From: Gemmata massiliana
GTDB taxonomy: Bacteria > Planctomycetota > Planctomycetia > Gemmatales > Gemmataceae
Direction: 5' to 3'
DNA length: 64,000 bases
Assembly (NCBI RefSeq): GCF_901538265.1
Contig: NZ_LR593886.1
Span: forward strand, 1,364,001-1,428,000
The notes under the pieces were generated by a model. The model saw only the letters and a list, made by a program, of their open reading frames with translations, searched no databases and was not told the DNA's origin. Below, piece after piece: positions 1 through 7,602 of the stretch (the stretch's first letter is position 1; each line of letters starts with the position of its first letter). A program made the position numbers and the translations under genes.

Positions 1-11
1 GCTCCACCTGA

Positions 12-40
12 AAAGCTTCAGGCAAATTGCCTGAAGCTTT
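12..40. terminator. Strong stem-loop, probable terminator of a gene left of the window
   Basis: Two perfect 14-base arms (12-25 and 27-40) flank a single base, and a T-rich stretch (TTTCTCT) follows on the plus strand. The shape fits a Rho-independent terminator for a gene ending just outside the window. It could also be an operator or an island-edge element; no gene is visible at the left edge to decide. Confidence 0.55.
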
Positions 41-237
41 CTCTGTTCCCATCCACCACTTCCGCGACCACTAGCGCATTTGACAACTCTGCCCTTCACC
101 CGGTATCAGGCAACTGTTCACTACTGAACGGGAAAACAAAAGCGTGACCGGGAGCTAGGACACGCGACCGGTCACGCGGGACAGTAGGGGTTACAGGTTT
201 CGATCGGAAGCCAATTCACCGCCACGAGGACCATCAC

Positions 238-444
238 ATGGGTTCGCAGCAGAAGATTTATTACGTCCCGGATCTGATGCGCGTCGCGGGCCGTTCGCGG
301 ACCTGGGTTCAGGAAGCGATCCGGTACAACATGCTCCCGAAACCCATTCGCGTCGGCAAGCGCAACGGCTGGCCCAAGCCGGTAATCGACCGGTTCTTCG
401 GCCTCGACACAGAGCCAGCGCCGACAAACACGATCACGGCCTGA
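238..444 (+). CDS. AlpA/excisionase-like small HTH protein
   Basis: This 68-residue protein has the layout of AlpA/excisionase (MerR-like winged helix) proteins: a YYVPDLMRVAG first helix, a second helix around SRTWVQEAIRY, then the wing PKPIRVGKRNGWPKPVIDRF. Such proteins bind DNA and in phages and satellites control excision or early transcription. The ATG is preceded by GAGGA at about 8 bases. It is the first gene of a phage-like block and is followed by a strong stem-loop. No integrase is visible in the window, so which process it controls is inferred. A second protein of the same type lies at 3729-3965. Confidence 0.7.
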   Translation: MGSQQKIYYVPDLMRVAGRSRTWVQEAIRYNMLPKPIRVGKRNGWPKPVIDRFFGLDTEPAPTNTITA

Positions 445-451
445 AAAACGA

Positions 452-483
452 GAACACCTCGCGGCGCCAACCGCGAGGTGTTC
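452..483. terminator. Stem-loop after the AlpA-like gene
   Basis: Thirteen-base perfect arms (452-464, 471-483) enclose six bases, and an outer CGATCAC/GTGATCG pair extends the symmetry. There is no T run, so this is either a weak terminator or a structured regulatory element between the HTH gene and the replication genes. Confidence 0.45.
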
Positions 484-551
484 GTGATCGAACGGTGGTA
501 ATCCCCGAAACCCGCGCCGGGCGCAAACCGGCGTACCAGCTCTGAAAGGTA

Positions 552-824
552 ATGTTCGGTGATCTAATGTCTAAATTAGCCCTCCCGTGTCCTTCTGTCA
601 AGCGCAACTCAACACCGATTCGTTCGGCGCCGGACCGGTTCGTGTTCGTGAACGCGGAGCAGGCCGCATACCTCCGCGGTGAACTCCTGCGCCGCCTCGC
701 CACGCTCCGGCCGGGCAAGGGCGCCGCGAACGTCGGCCTCACACCGCACTGGCGCCTCGAAGAGATTCGACAGTTGGAACAGCTTTGCGATCGCCTGGGC
801 GAAGCCGCGGAGGTGCGCCCGTGA
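552..824 (+). CDS. Unknown small protein upstream of the replication genes
   Basis: I do not recognise this 90-residue protein. After a short variable N-terminus it has an amphipathic helical part (VNAEQAAYLRGELLRRLATL) and ends in another helix (RLEEIRQLEQLCDRLGEA). AAAGG lies just before the ATG at 552; a second in-frame ATG at 567 is possible. Its TGA overlaps the GTG of the next gene by four bases (GTGA), so it is probably translationally coupled to the replication protein and belongs to the same operon. A role as an accessory replication factor is a guess from position only. Confidence 0.6.
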   Translation: MFGDLMSKLALPCPSVKRNSTPIRSAPDRFVFVNAEQAAYLRGELLRRLATLRPGKGAANVGLTPHWRLEEIRQLEQLCDRLGEAAEVRP

Positions 825-1690
825 TCGCGTACCCGCAACGCCCGTCGCACTTCGCGCACAAGTACTGCCGGCTGCTGTTCAAGCAGTGCGTCGCCAACGA
901 GATCGGCCCGGAAGGGTGCTGGCTCCTGACGGTGATTGCGCACACCGAGGACGCGCGCCACTACAAGGGCGCCGTCACGTTCTTCAATCTTCAGTTGGCC
1001 CCGCTGGTCGGGCTGGGTTCCGCGGACGCGCTGGACCGGGTGCGCAAGAGGTGTGTCGCGGCCGGCTGGCTGCACTACGAACCCGGCGCCAAGGGCGTCG
1101 CGGGCCGGTATTGGGTCACGGTCCCGGACCAGTGCGCGGACCTGGGAGACGGTCCGACCGACGAGAATGGGAGCGACTACGAGGAGGTTATCCCCGCGGA
1201 TACTGCCGCGAAAATGCGGACGAATCCAAGAAGCAAGTGCGGAACAATCCGCGAAGAAAGTGCGGAACATTCTTCCCTATCCCTAGCCCCATCCCTTTTC
1301 GCGGACGTTCCGCCCGCGGCGCCGGCTCCGGAGCAGAAGCCGAAGAAGCCCGCGAAGGAAAAGAAACCCCGTCCCTGCAACCCGCTGTTCGATGCGCTGG
1401 TCGAGGTCACCGGTTCCGATCCGGTGGTGAACGGCAGGTACGTCGGCAGGGTCGCATCACTGCTCGCGTCCGCGTCCCCGCCGTACACGCCCGGCGAGGT
1501 CCACGACTTCGCGCGGGACTGGCGACTGCTGCTCCCGTGGGCGAAGCAGTCCGAACACCCGCGCCTCACGCTGGGGATCATCGAAAAGCATCTGCCCCAG
1601 CTCCGGGCCGTGAAGCCCTTGAGCCGACCGTCTCAGCAGTTCAGCCCGCCACCCGATTTTGACACCCAACCGATGGAGCTGACACCATGA
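821..1690 (+). CDS. Phage replication-initiator-like protein (winged-helix N-terminus)
   Basis: From the GTG at 821 this is a 289-residue protein. The N-terminal 110 residues (FAHKYCRLLFKQC, a helical core, then GRYWVTVPD) look like the winged-helix replisome-organiser domain of phage initiators. A Lys/Pro/Ala-rich linker follows at about 150-185, then a helical C-terminal part with NPLFDALVEVTG and HPRLTLGIIEKHL. It overlaps the upstream gene by GTGA and the downstream dnaB by ATGA, a tightly coupled three-gene unit. Phage initiators next to DnaB-type helicases usually bind the origin and load the helicase, which is the inferred role. The exact family is not certain. An upstream in-frame start at 785 would lie inside the previous gene and is less likely. 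Confidence 0.6.
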   Translation: MIAYPQRPSHFAHKYCRLLFKQCVANEIGPEGCWLLTVIAHTEDARHYKGAVTFFNLQLAPLVGLGSADALDRVRKRCVAAGWLHYEPGAKGVAGRYWVTVPDQCADLGDGPTDENGSDYEEVIPADTAAKMRTNPRSKCGTIREESAEHSSLSLAPSLFADVPPAAPAPEQKPKKPAKEKKPRPCNPLFDALVEVTGSDPVVNGRYVGRVASLLASASPPYTPGEVHDFARDWRLLLPWAKQSEHPRLTLGIIEKHLPQLRAVKPLSRPSQQFSPPPDFDTQPMELTP

Positions 1691-3015
1691 GTGAACTGCC
1701 CGTACCCCCGCGGAACCACGCGGCCGAATGCGCCGTTCTCGGGGGCATTCTCCGCGACCCGGAATCCCTGCACGATGTACTCGCGGCCGTCCGTCCGGAG
1801 GCGTTCTACCTCGACGCGCACCGCCGCATCCTGACCGCGATCGTGGGCCTCGTGGACCGGGGCATTCCGGTTGACCTCGTGACGCTGTTCGAGGAACTGA
1901 AGCGCCGCGGACACGTCGAGGATGTGGGCGGCAGCGCGTACTTGGTCGGGTTGTGGGAGACGGCCCCGACCGCCGCGAACGTCGTGTACCACGCAAAACT
2001 CGTTCACGAGGCGTTTCAGCTCCGGGGGCTGATCCACGCAGCCAACGAGATCCTCCGCGACGCCTACAACCCGACCGGGCCGGCGGCCGAACTGCTCGCG
2101 ATCGCGGAGCAGAAGTTGTTCGTGCTCAACGCGGACGTAACCGCGGACGCCGAACCGCGGCCCGTTGGCACGGTGGCACAAGAGTGCCTCGACGCGATCG
2201 ACGAGCGCATCGCGTCGGGTTCGTCCCTCGCGGGCCTGTCCGTCGGGTATCCCGACCTCGACCACGTAACCGGCGGCCTGCGCGGTGGCGATCTGCTCGT
2301 TCTCGGCGCGCGTCCGAGCCTGGGCAAAACGGCGCTGTCGCTCAACATCGCGGAGCGCGTGGCGGCGGCCGGCAACCCGGTGCTGTTCTTCTCGCTGGAG
2401 ATGCGGGCGCGGGAGATCACGGACCGGCTCCTGTCGATGCGGTCCGGCGTCCCCATGAGCAAGATGGCCCGCGCGAAGGATCTGGGCAAAGGCGACCTCG
2501 ACGCGCTGTTCCGCGCCGGAACCGGGTCGAACTCCGCGCTCGGCTCGCTGCCGCTGTACATCGAAGACACGCCGAACGTGACCGCGGCTCGGATTTCGAC
2601 GGTCGCGCGCCGGGCGTGCCGCAAGTACGGCATCAAGCTCATCGTCGTGGATTACCTGGGGCTGATCCGGCCCGAAGACGCGCGGGCGAACCGGTCTCAG
2701 CAGATCGGGGACATCGCCCTGCGGATGAAGAACCTCGCACGCTCTCTCGACGTGCCCGTGATCCTGCTCTCCCAGCTCAACCGCGATCTCGAACACGCGA
2801 AGCGCCGGCCCCAGCTCTCGGACCTGCGCGAGTCGGGCGACATCGAGGCGCACGCGGACCTCGTGTTCCTGCTCCATCGGGAACCCGACCTGCCCGCGTC
2901 CGATCCGGTCTGGCCCGTCGATGTGGTCGTCGCGAAGCAACGCAACGGACCGATCGGCGACGTGCGGCTCAGCTACCGGCGCCCGGTTTTGCGGTTCGAG
3001 AACGCCACGTTCTGA
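1687..3015 (+). CDS. dnaB: Phage-type replicative DNA helicase DnaB
   Basis: This 442-residue protein is a full-length DnaB-family hexameric helicase, which unwinds DNA ahead of the fork using ATP. Residues 8-145 form the DnaB N-terminal helical domain (ECAVLGGILRDPESL, DLVTLFEELKRRG). The RecA-like C-terminal domain has Walker A GARPSLGKT at 207-215, SLEM at 236-239, Walker B VDYLGLI at 321-327, and a late LSQLNRDLE...LSDLRESG block with the sensor region. All catalytic motifs are present. Its start overlaps the upstream initiator-like gene by ATGA. The accessory context and coupling to that gene suggest a mobile-element helicase rather than the chromosomal one. A 26-bp palindrome follows the stop. 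Confidence 0.92.
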   Translation: MSELPVPPRNHAAECAVLGGILRDPESLHDVLAAVRPEAFYLDAHRRILTAIVGLVDRGIPVDLVTLFEELKRRGHVEDVGGSAYLVGLWETAPTAANVVYHAKLVHEAFQLRGLIHAANEILRDAYNPTGPAAELLAIAEQKLFVLNADVTADAEPRPVGTVAQECLDAIDERIASGSSLAGLSVGYPDLDHVTGGLRGGDLLVLGARPSLGKTALSLNIAERVAAAGNPVLFFSLEMRAREITDRLLSMRSGVPMSKMARAKDLGKGDLDALFRAGTGSNSALGSLPLYIEDTPNVTAARISTVARRACRKYGIKLIVVDYLGLIRPEDARANRSQQIGDIALRMKNLARSLDVPVILLSQLNRDLEHAKRRPQLSDLRESGDIEAHADLVFLLHREPDLPASDPVWPVDVVVAKQRNGPIGDVRLSYRRPVLRFENATF

Positions 3016-3031
3016 GAGATCAAGCGCAAGA

Positions 3032-3057
3032 GAAATGTCCGCTATAGCGGACATTTC
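3032..3057. terminator. Perfect 26-bp palindrome after dnaB
   Basis: Positions 3032-3057 are a gap-free perfect palindrome centred on TA|TA. It lies between the dnaB stop and the prohead protease start. As RNA it folds into a stem with almost no loop and only a short T stretch, so a terminator is possible; as DNA it has the symmetry of a dimeric operator. The choice is open. Confidence 0.5.
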
Positions 3058-3082
3058 CATTCAGCACTGAGGGGTATCAATC

Positions 3083-3592
3083 ATGGGCGAGATCTACGGC
3101 ATCGCGTGCCCGTTCTACCAACCCGGCGATCCCGGGACCGAATACGAAATGACGGCGGACAGGTGGCGGGCATACGGCGACGAATCACTCGTCGAGCGAT
3201 TCGCCCCGACTGCGTTCGACCGGACCTTGCAGCGCCGGGACGTGCGGTGCGACCTGTTCCACAACAATGAAGTCCGTGTCGGCTACACGTCCGAAGGGTC
3301 GGTTAAACTGTCGGTCGATCGGGTCGGATTGAGGTACGTGATCGACCTGTCTCGGTGCCAATCGCCGTACCAGATCCGGGAACTGCTCGCTCTGCGGTCG
3401 CTCCGGGGTGCGTCCGTTTCGTTCTACTCGCGCTCGTCGCGTCAGTTCGTCGAGAACGGCCGGCGCATCCTCGAGCACCTCGTCATCGACCTCGACTCGT
3501 TCGCGCTCGTGCGGCACCCAGCGTACCTCGCGACCACGGTGGAGATCCGCGGCGGCCGTCCGTTCGAGATGATTGAGGGCGAGCAGATCTGA
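3083..3592 (+). CDS. HK97-family prohead serine protease
   Basis: This 169-residue protein matches the layout of the HK97 prohead protease family, which cuts the scaffold part of the capsid protein during head maturation. A conserved block at 58-82 (LFHNNEVRVGYTSEG, then VDRVGL) carries the likely catalytic His60. The second block at 104-114 (LRSLRGASVSFY) carries the candidate nucleophile Ser111 or Ser113. Length and order fit the family. The ATG at 3083 follows GAGGGG. In intact phages this gene lies between portal and major capsid genes; neither is present here, so the protease looks stranded or serves a helper phage. A stem-loop follows the gene. Confidence 0.8.
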   Translation: MGEIYGIACPFYQPGDPGTEYEMTADRWRAYGDESLVERFAPTAFDRTLQRRDVRCDLFHNNEVRVGYTSEGSVKLSVDRVGLRYVIDLSRCQSPYQIRELLALRSLRGASVSFYSRSSRQFVENGRRILEHLVIDLDSFALVRHPAYLATTVEIRGGRPFEMIEGEQI

Positions 3593-3620
3593 CCGTCGCG
3601 CTAATACGAGATCCACCCGG

Positions 3621-3647
3621 CGGCCCGCAGAAAAAAACTGCGGGCCG
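3621..3647. terminator. Stem-loop with A7 loop after the protease gene
   Basis: Ten-base GC-rich arms (3621-3630, 3638-3647) enclose seven A residues. The plus strand continues TTCGCG, so termination would be weak by the usual T-run rule. It separates the protease gene from the next HTH gene. Confidence 0.5.
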
Positions 3648-3728
3648 TTCGCGTTGCGTCGGACATCCGAGGCACGAGCTGAATAGTTGATTGCGGCGAC
3701 GGACCAGAGCGAACACGGGGGTGCGGAT

Positions 3729-3965
3729 ATGAACGAGACGGTGAGCACATCTTACGACACCGCGGCAGTCGCGCGCCGGTTGTCGTGCCACGAAATCACG
3801 ATCCGCCGGATGGTGGAGACGGGCCGATTTCCGGCGCCGTTCCGGATCGGCACTGGCGGGGCACCGCGGTGGCGCGCCGAGGACGTGGAGGCGTGGATCT
3901 TGGCCGGCGGCGTCGCCGGGAGCACGATCACGCGAGGTGGGTTACAGGTTCAGAAACGGGGCTAA
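3729..3965 (+). CDS. AlpA/excisionase-like HTH protein (HTH_17 type)
   Basis: The 78-residue product from ATG 3729 has the compact HTH_17/excisionase pattern: YDTAAVARRLSCHEITIRRM as the HTH, VETGRFPAPFRIGTGGAPRW as the wing, and RAEDVEAWI as the closing helix. Proteins of this kind act as excisionases or small transcription regulators in mobile elements. A longer reading from a TTG at 3687 is open but has no good ribosome site. It sits just downstream of the protease stem-loop, ahead of structural-type genes, and may control that second half of the block. Confidence 0.7.
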   Translation: MNETVSTSYDTAAVARRLSCHEITIRRMVETGRFPAPFRIGTGGAPRWRAEDVEAWILAGGVAGSTITRGGLQVQKRG

Positions 3966-3975
3966 AGGGGGGCCA

Positions 3976-4311
3976 ATGGGGCAGCGGGAACAACAGGAAG
4001 CCGAAGGTCTGTACCTCCTGGCGCGGGCGCGCAGGGAGCAGACGGCAGCGGAGGTATTCAGGCGGGCCGCGTTCGGAACGACCGTGACGCGGGCCACGGG
4101 GACGATGACGGGCGATATCGCGGCGATCAACTCGCTGCTGTCGAAAGACCCGATCCCGACGCGGGGGCGTCCGGGCGCGACGATGGCGGGTGACCTCGTG
4201 GCGATCCAGAAGGTACTGGATTCCGGGGACACGAGGTCCGCGCCGCGCGAAGAGAACGAGATGATCTGTTTCATGTGCGGTCAGTGCGAAATCGAAGACT
4301 GCATGTGCTGA
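3976..4311 (+). CDS. Unknown protein with Cys-rich C-terminal tail
   Basis: I do not recognise this 111-residue protein. A strong AAAGGGGGG precedes ATG 3976 (an earlier in-frame start at 3937 would overlap the HTH gene). It contains two near-copies of one phrase: TRATGTMTGDIAAINSLL and GRPGATMAGDLVAIQKVLDS, an internal duplication of about 30 residues. The last residues, ICFMCGQCEIEDCMC, hold five Cys in a short space and could bind a metal ion. Position suggests a minor structural or assembly protein of the phage block; no function can be assigned. Confidence 0.6.
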   Translation: MGQREQQEAEGLYLLARARREQTAAEVFRRAAFGTTVTRATGTMTGDIAAINSLLSKDPIPTRGRPGATMAGDLVAIQKVLDSGDTRSAPREENEMICFMCGQCEIEDCMC

Positions 4312-4377
4312 GTGGCTGAGCGACCGGTCGGCGCTGTGCTGACCGGCTTTGTGAACCAGAAATCTACGGAGTGAAAC

Positions 4378-5253
4378 GTGACTGACAGCGAACGCGACCT
4401 CGCGACAATCGCGGCAGTGCTGAACGAACCGGAAGAACGGCCTGAACCGGCACCGCGATCTCGTTCGCGAAGCGCGGGACGGAAGGCGGCCCCGGTACGG
4501 GTGGCCGCAACGACGGACGACGACGATGACGGCGAACTAGTCGACGATGGCTCCGACCTCGACGTGATCGCCACCGCGCCCGTGATCGAGCCGCCCCGCG
4601 CACCGGTGGTAGTCGTGCTGCCGGTCGCGATGGTGCCGGAGAAGATCGCGACCGTGCCCGTGTTGGGGCCGTCTGCTCCGCTGTCGGACCTGCCGTCGGT
4701 CGAGAACGTGCCCGCGGTCGTCTCCGCTCGTGCGGCCGAAGCGCGACTTGCCGACGCGCGGAAGGATCTCGCCGAAACGAAGGCCGCGCTCCTCACGACG
4801 CTGAACCTGTCCGCCAGCGCCGGGGAACGCGACCTCGACAAGTTGCAGGTGAAGCTGATTGTGGCGGGCGCGGACGAATCCCAGATCGAGAGTCTTCGCG
4901 CGATATTGCGACGCGAAAAGCTCCTCGTTCTGGCGGCCAGCGATGCCGCGGGCGCGACGAGCCAAGCACTGCAGAAGGCTCGTAATGAGCTTTCGGAGCG
5001 AGCGGCTGCGGTGGAGTTCAGGCCGGCGGCCCGGGCGTCGGCACTGGCGCTGCTCGAACTGATTCGGTGCAAGGGTGAAGAGCTTGCGGCGCAGAACCGT
5101 TTGCGCGCGGGCGGGTTCGCTCAGCCGAACGGGACGTTCACGGCCGAGATTCTCGATCCGTGGAACAACACCACAATTCTGCACCTCGTCCGCGACGGCT
5201 GGCTCACGCGCGAAGAGGTCCGCGCCGCGTGCCCGTTCATGAACGCGATCTGA
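4378..5253 (+). CDS. Unknown phage-block protein with acidic and coiled-coil parts
   Basis: This 291-residue protein starts at GTG 4378 after CGGAGTG. The first 60 residues are charged and disordered-looking (basic RSRSRSAGRK, then acidic DDDDDGE), followed by a Pro/Val stretch at 65-105. Residues 115-235 are Ala/Leu/Glu/Lys rich and look like a long helical coiled coil. The C-terminus (GTFTAEILDPWNNTTILHLV, LTREEVRAACPF) looks globular. Size, low complexity and position after the protease would suit a scaffold or a tail component, but no family is recognised. Confidence 0.55.
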   Translation: MTDSERDLATIAAVLNEPEERPEPAPRSRSRSAGRKAAPVRVAATTDDDDDGELVDDGSDLDVIATAPVIEPPRAPVVVVLPVAMVPEKIATVPVLGPSAPLSDLPSVENVPAVVSARAAEARLADARKDLAETKAALLTTLNLSASAGERDLDKLQVKLIVAGADESQIESLRAILRREKLLVLAASDAAGATSQALQKARNELSERAAAVEFRPAARASALALLELIRCKGEELAAQNRLRAGGFAQPNGTFTAEILDPWNNTTILHLVRDGWLTREEVRAACPFMNAI

Positions 5254-5320
5254 TCCATTCCCCCACGCGCCGGCACTGGTCGGCGAGTTCATCCTCTCAC
5301 TCGAACATAAAGGGCATCCC

Positions 5321-5704
5321 GTGCCAGCGAACAACTTAACCGCAACGATGACGATGGAAGGAGACTTCCAGCCGCGCCACTCTGTTCAGGCGACGGACGG
5401 AGCCATTACGCAATGCTCCGGGACCGTCTCCATCACGAAGGCGACCGCCGCGGCGCTGACGATCGCGAACCCGGTCGCGGGCCGACGTGACCCGCTCGGC
5501 GGCGATGACGGGCAGGAGTTGACGATCCTCTCAGAGACTGCTGCGGCTCACACACTCTCGAACGCGGGCGGCGCCGGGTTCAACGACGGCGGCACCGCGA
5601 CCGACCTCGCCACGTTCGGCGGCGCGAAGGGCGACAACCTCGTGCTGCTCGCCCGCAATGGCCGATGGTGGGTGAAGAGTCGCGTGAACATCACGTTGTC
5701 CTGA
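5321..5704 (+). CDS. Small phage structural protein, decoration/fibre-like beta fold
   Basis: The 127-residue product (GTG 5321) has the pattern of a family I associate with phage particle proteins: AALTIANPVAG, then GDDGQELTILSETAAAHTLS, GGAGFNDGGTATDLATFGG, GDNLVLLARNGRWWV and a final beta strand ending NITLS. This looks like a repeated beta-rich fold, as in head decoration or fibre-tip proteins. The assignment is by pattern memory, not by search. It lies between the coiled-coil protein and the tape-measure-like protein, in keeping with a virion role. Confidence 0.55.
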   Translation: MPANNLTATMTMEGDFQPRHSVQATDGAITQCSGTVSITKATAAALTIANPVAGRRDPLGGDDGQELTILSETAAAHTLSNAGGAGFNDGGTATDLATFGGAKGDNLVLLARNGRWWVKSRVNITLS

Positions 5705-5763
5705 TCCGCATCCTCCGCGCCGGCACCGGTCGGCGCGTTCTCTCACTCCTCTCATGGTGATGA

Positions 5764-7101
5764 ATGGCGAGCAATACGATCGGCACTGGCGCGGTAGTCC
5801 TCACGGCGGACGCCGACGGGCTTCTAACCGGTTTGAAGAAGGCCGAAAAGGACACGGAGTCTTGGGCATCGCGCACAGGGAGGAAGATCGCCGCGGCGGC
5901 CGATCGGATCGGCAACAGTTTCGGTGGGGGCGCCAACGAAGCGTTCAACCCGCTCAAGGATGCGGCTAAGGGCGCCGTCGTCGACCTTGCGAAACAGGGC
6001 GCGCAGGCATTTCTGAAATGGGCGTCCGGCGCTGACGGGCTGAACCGCCTACTCGCGAGCACCGAGCGCACACTCACGCAGATCGGAGACCAGATCGACC
6101 GCATCGCGGCGGCGCGAATGGAGACGGTGGATGCGTTCGTGAAGCCGAAAGACATTGCTTCGAGCCTGGATGTCGAAATTCGACGCGGCGAAGCTGAGAA
6201 GGAACGTCTTCTCGCGTTGATTAAAACGGCGGAGGATGAACGCGAGGCTCTCGAAAAATTCAACTTCAGGACGACCGGGTTGCGGATCGCCGGAAATCTC
6301 GACCGATTTCAGGGTGCAGCGGACACGATGGTGGGATCGTACCGCGATCAACTCGGCAAACTCAACAGTAGACTGCTCGACATGGCGGACCGTCGCGGGC
6401 GCATCTTGAACCCGGACCGCGACCCCGCGAAAATCGGCGAGCTTAACCGTCTAGTCGAAGCATCTGAGCGCCAGATTGCCGCGATGGGCAAAGCTGAGCA
6501 CCAAATCAAAGCGCTCGAACTGGCGGCCGATGGCTACAGCAAAAACCAAGTCGCGAAGTACGAGTTCTACGCCGATCGATTGAAGAAGACCGCGGAGGGG
6601 TTCGAGTACGTTGCGAACGCGGTTGGAACGGGCGCGGGCATCATTGGCGGTGCCGACTACGAGAAGATGAAGGCCGTCACGGACGCGATCAAAAAGCAAG
6701 GCGATACGCTCGGTTTCACTGCGGATCAGATCCAAATCTATGACCTGCGCCTGCAAGGATTCGCGGACCGGCAGTTGAAAGAGATCGAGAAGTTACAGCA
6801 GTCGACGACGATGTTGACCAACATCCACAACCTCGCGTCCAGCATCGCGAACGGCGTTAAGGACACGAAGATCGAGCCGGGCGGCCCGTACCTCGCGGGC
6901 GCCGCGGTTGGGGGCTCCACCGAAGCGTACTCGCGTGTCGCGAACTTCCGCGCGGGGAACGCGGTGGCCGGCGGCACGATGTCCGACAACCCCGTTCAGA
7001 TCGCGAAAGAGAACCTCAAGAACACCAAAGAGCAGATCCGCAAGCTACAGCGTCTCATCGACCTGATGGAGCGTTCACAGTTCATTAAGGTGGTGACGTG
7101 A
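5764..7101 (+). CDS. Tape-measure-like coiled-coil tail protein (short)
   Basis: At 445 residues this protein opens with IGTGAVVLTADADGLLTGLKKAEKDTESW, typical of the N-terminus of phage tape-measure or tail-length proteins (helical, repeating GL..A). Residues 110-400 are strongly helical with long charged coiled-coil stretches, and a short Gly/Ala hydrophobic part lies near 45-90. Tape measures are usually much longer, so this would specify a very short tail or be a reduced copy. The stop overlaps the next start (TGATG), so the downstream gene is translationally coupled. In most phages the tail chaperone precedes the tape measure; here the candidate follows it. Confidence 0.5.
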   Translation: MASNTIGTGAVVLTADADGLLTGLKKAEKDTESWASRTGRKIAAAADRIGNSFGGGANEAFNPLKDAAKGAVVDLAKQGAQAFLKWASGADGLNRLLASTERTLTQIGDQIDRIAAARMETVDAFVKPKDIASSLDVEIRRGEAEKERLLALIKTAEDEREALEKFNFRTTGLRIAGNLDRFQGAADTMVGSYRDQLGKLNSRLLDMADRRGRILNPDRDPAKIGELNRLVEASERQIAAMGKAEHQIKALELAADGYSKNQVAKYEFYADRLKKTAEGFEYVANAVGTGAGIIGGADYEKMKAVTDAIKKQGDTLGFTADQIQIYDLRLQGFADRQLKEIEKLQQSTTMLTNIHNLASSIANGVKDTKIEPGGPYLAGAAVGGSTEAYSRVANFRAGNAVAGGTMSDNPVQIAKENLKNTKEQIRKLQRLIDLMERSQFIKVVT

Positions 7102-7472
7102 TGGACACACTGAGCTTGAACGGCCCCGACTTCATGGCGTACATTCGTCGCGGGATGTCGGGGCTGGGGCTACCCGAATCGCCACGGATCACGAAAGCGG
7201 AAGTCGCGGGCCTCCAGTTTCACGTGCGCACGCTAACGGCCGAACAGTGGGCCGCGCTGCACCGTTTCCAGGAGCGCAATCCGAGCGACGCGATCGGCCG
7301 AATGGTGCGGCTTGTGGCCTTCGGGGTGTGCGACGCCGAAGGGGAGCCACTCTTCACGGTCGACGAGGTTGGCGAGTTCACGTGCGCGGTGGCGTTCGCG
7401 ATCGCCGATCAGGTCGCGGTGGTGAACAAGCTCACCCCGTTCCTCCCGACCGTCGCACCAACTGCTCAGTGA
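7101..7472 (+). CDS. Tail assembly chaperone-like protein
   Basis: The 123-residue product (ATG 7101, or GTG 7098 in the same frame) has the size and feel of a tail assembly chaperone: a start with ITKAEVAGLQFHVRTLTAEQW, a mid helix AIGRMVRLVAFGVCDAEG, and a C-terminal helix DEVGEFTCAVAFAIADQVAVVNKL. Such proteins bind tape-measure proteins during tail assembly. Coupling to the tape-measure-like gene by a one-base overlap supports a joint role. The order is reversed compared with common siphophages and no programmed frameshift extension is seen. Confidence 0.5.
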   Translation: MDTLSLNGPDFMAYIRRGMSGLGLPESPRITKAEVAGLQFHVRTLTAEQWAALHRFQERNPSDAIGRMVRLVAFGVCDAEGEPLFTVDEVGEFTCAVAFAIADQVAVVNKLTPFLPTVAPTAQ

Positions 7473-7602
7473 CGATCGCCAGAATGTAGGGGTGGGGGTA
7501 GGGGGTGAAATTCTCCAGCCTCACCCCTCGAAGACCCTTCCGCCCTGACGCAAAAACTCAAACTGGTTTCGCAAACTCTTTTTCCCCCACAACGAGGATG
7601 AA

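Noticed and set aside
434-1270. Long minus-strand open frame opposite the initiator-like gene
   Set aside because: High GC gives long antisense frames; the plus-strand genes have overlapping starts, ribosome sites and recognisable domains.
1633-3060. 475-codon minus-strand frame opposite dnaB
   Set aside because: Shadow of the dnaB coding sequence; composition is Arg/Val/Asp-rich nonsense without motifs.
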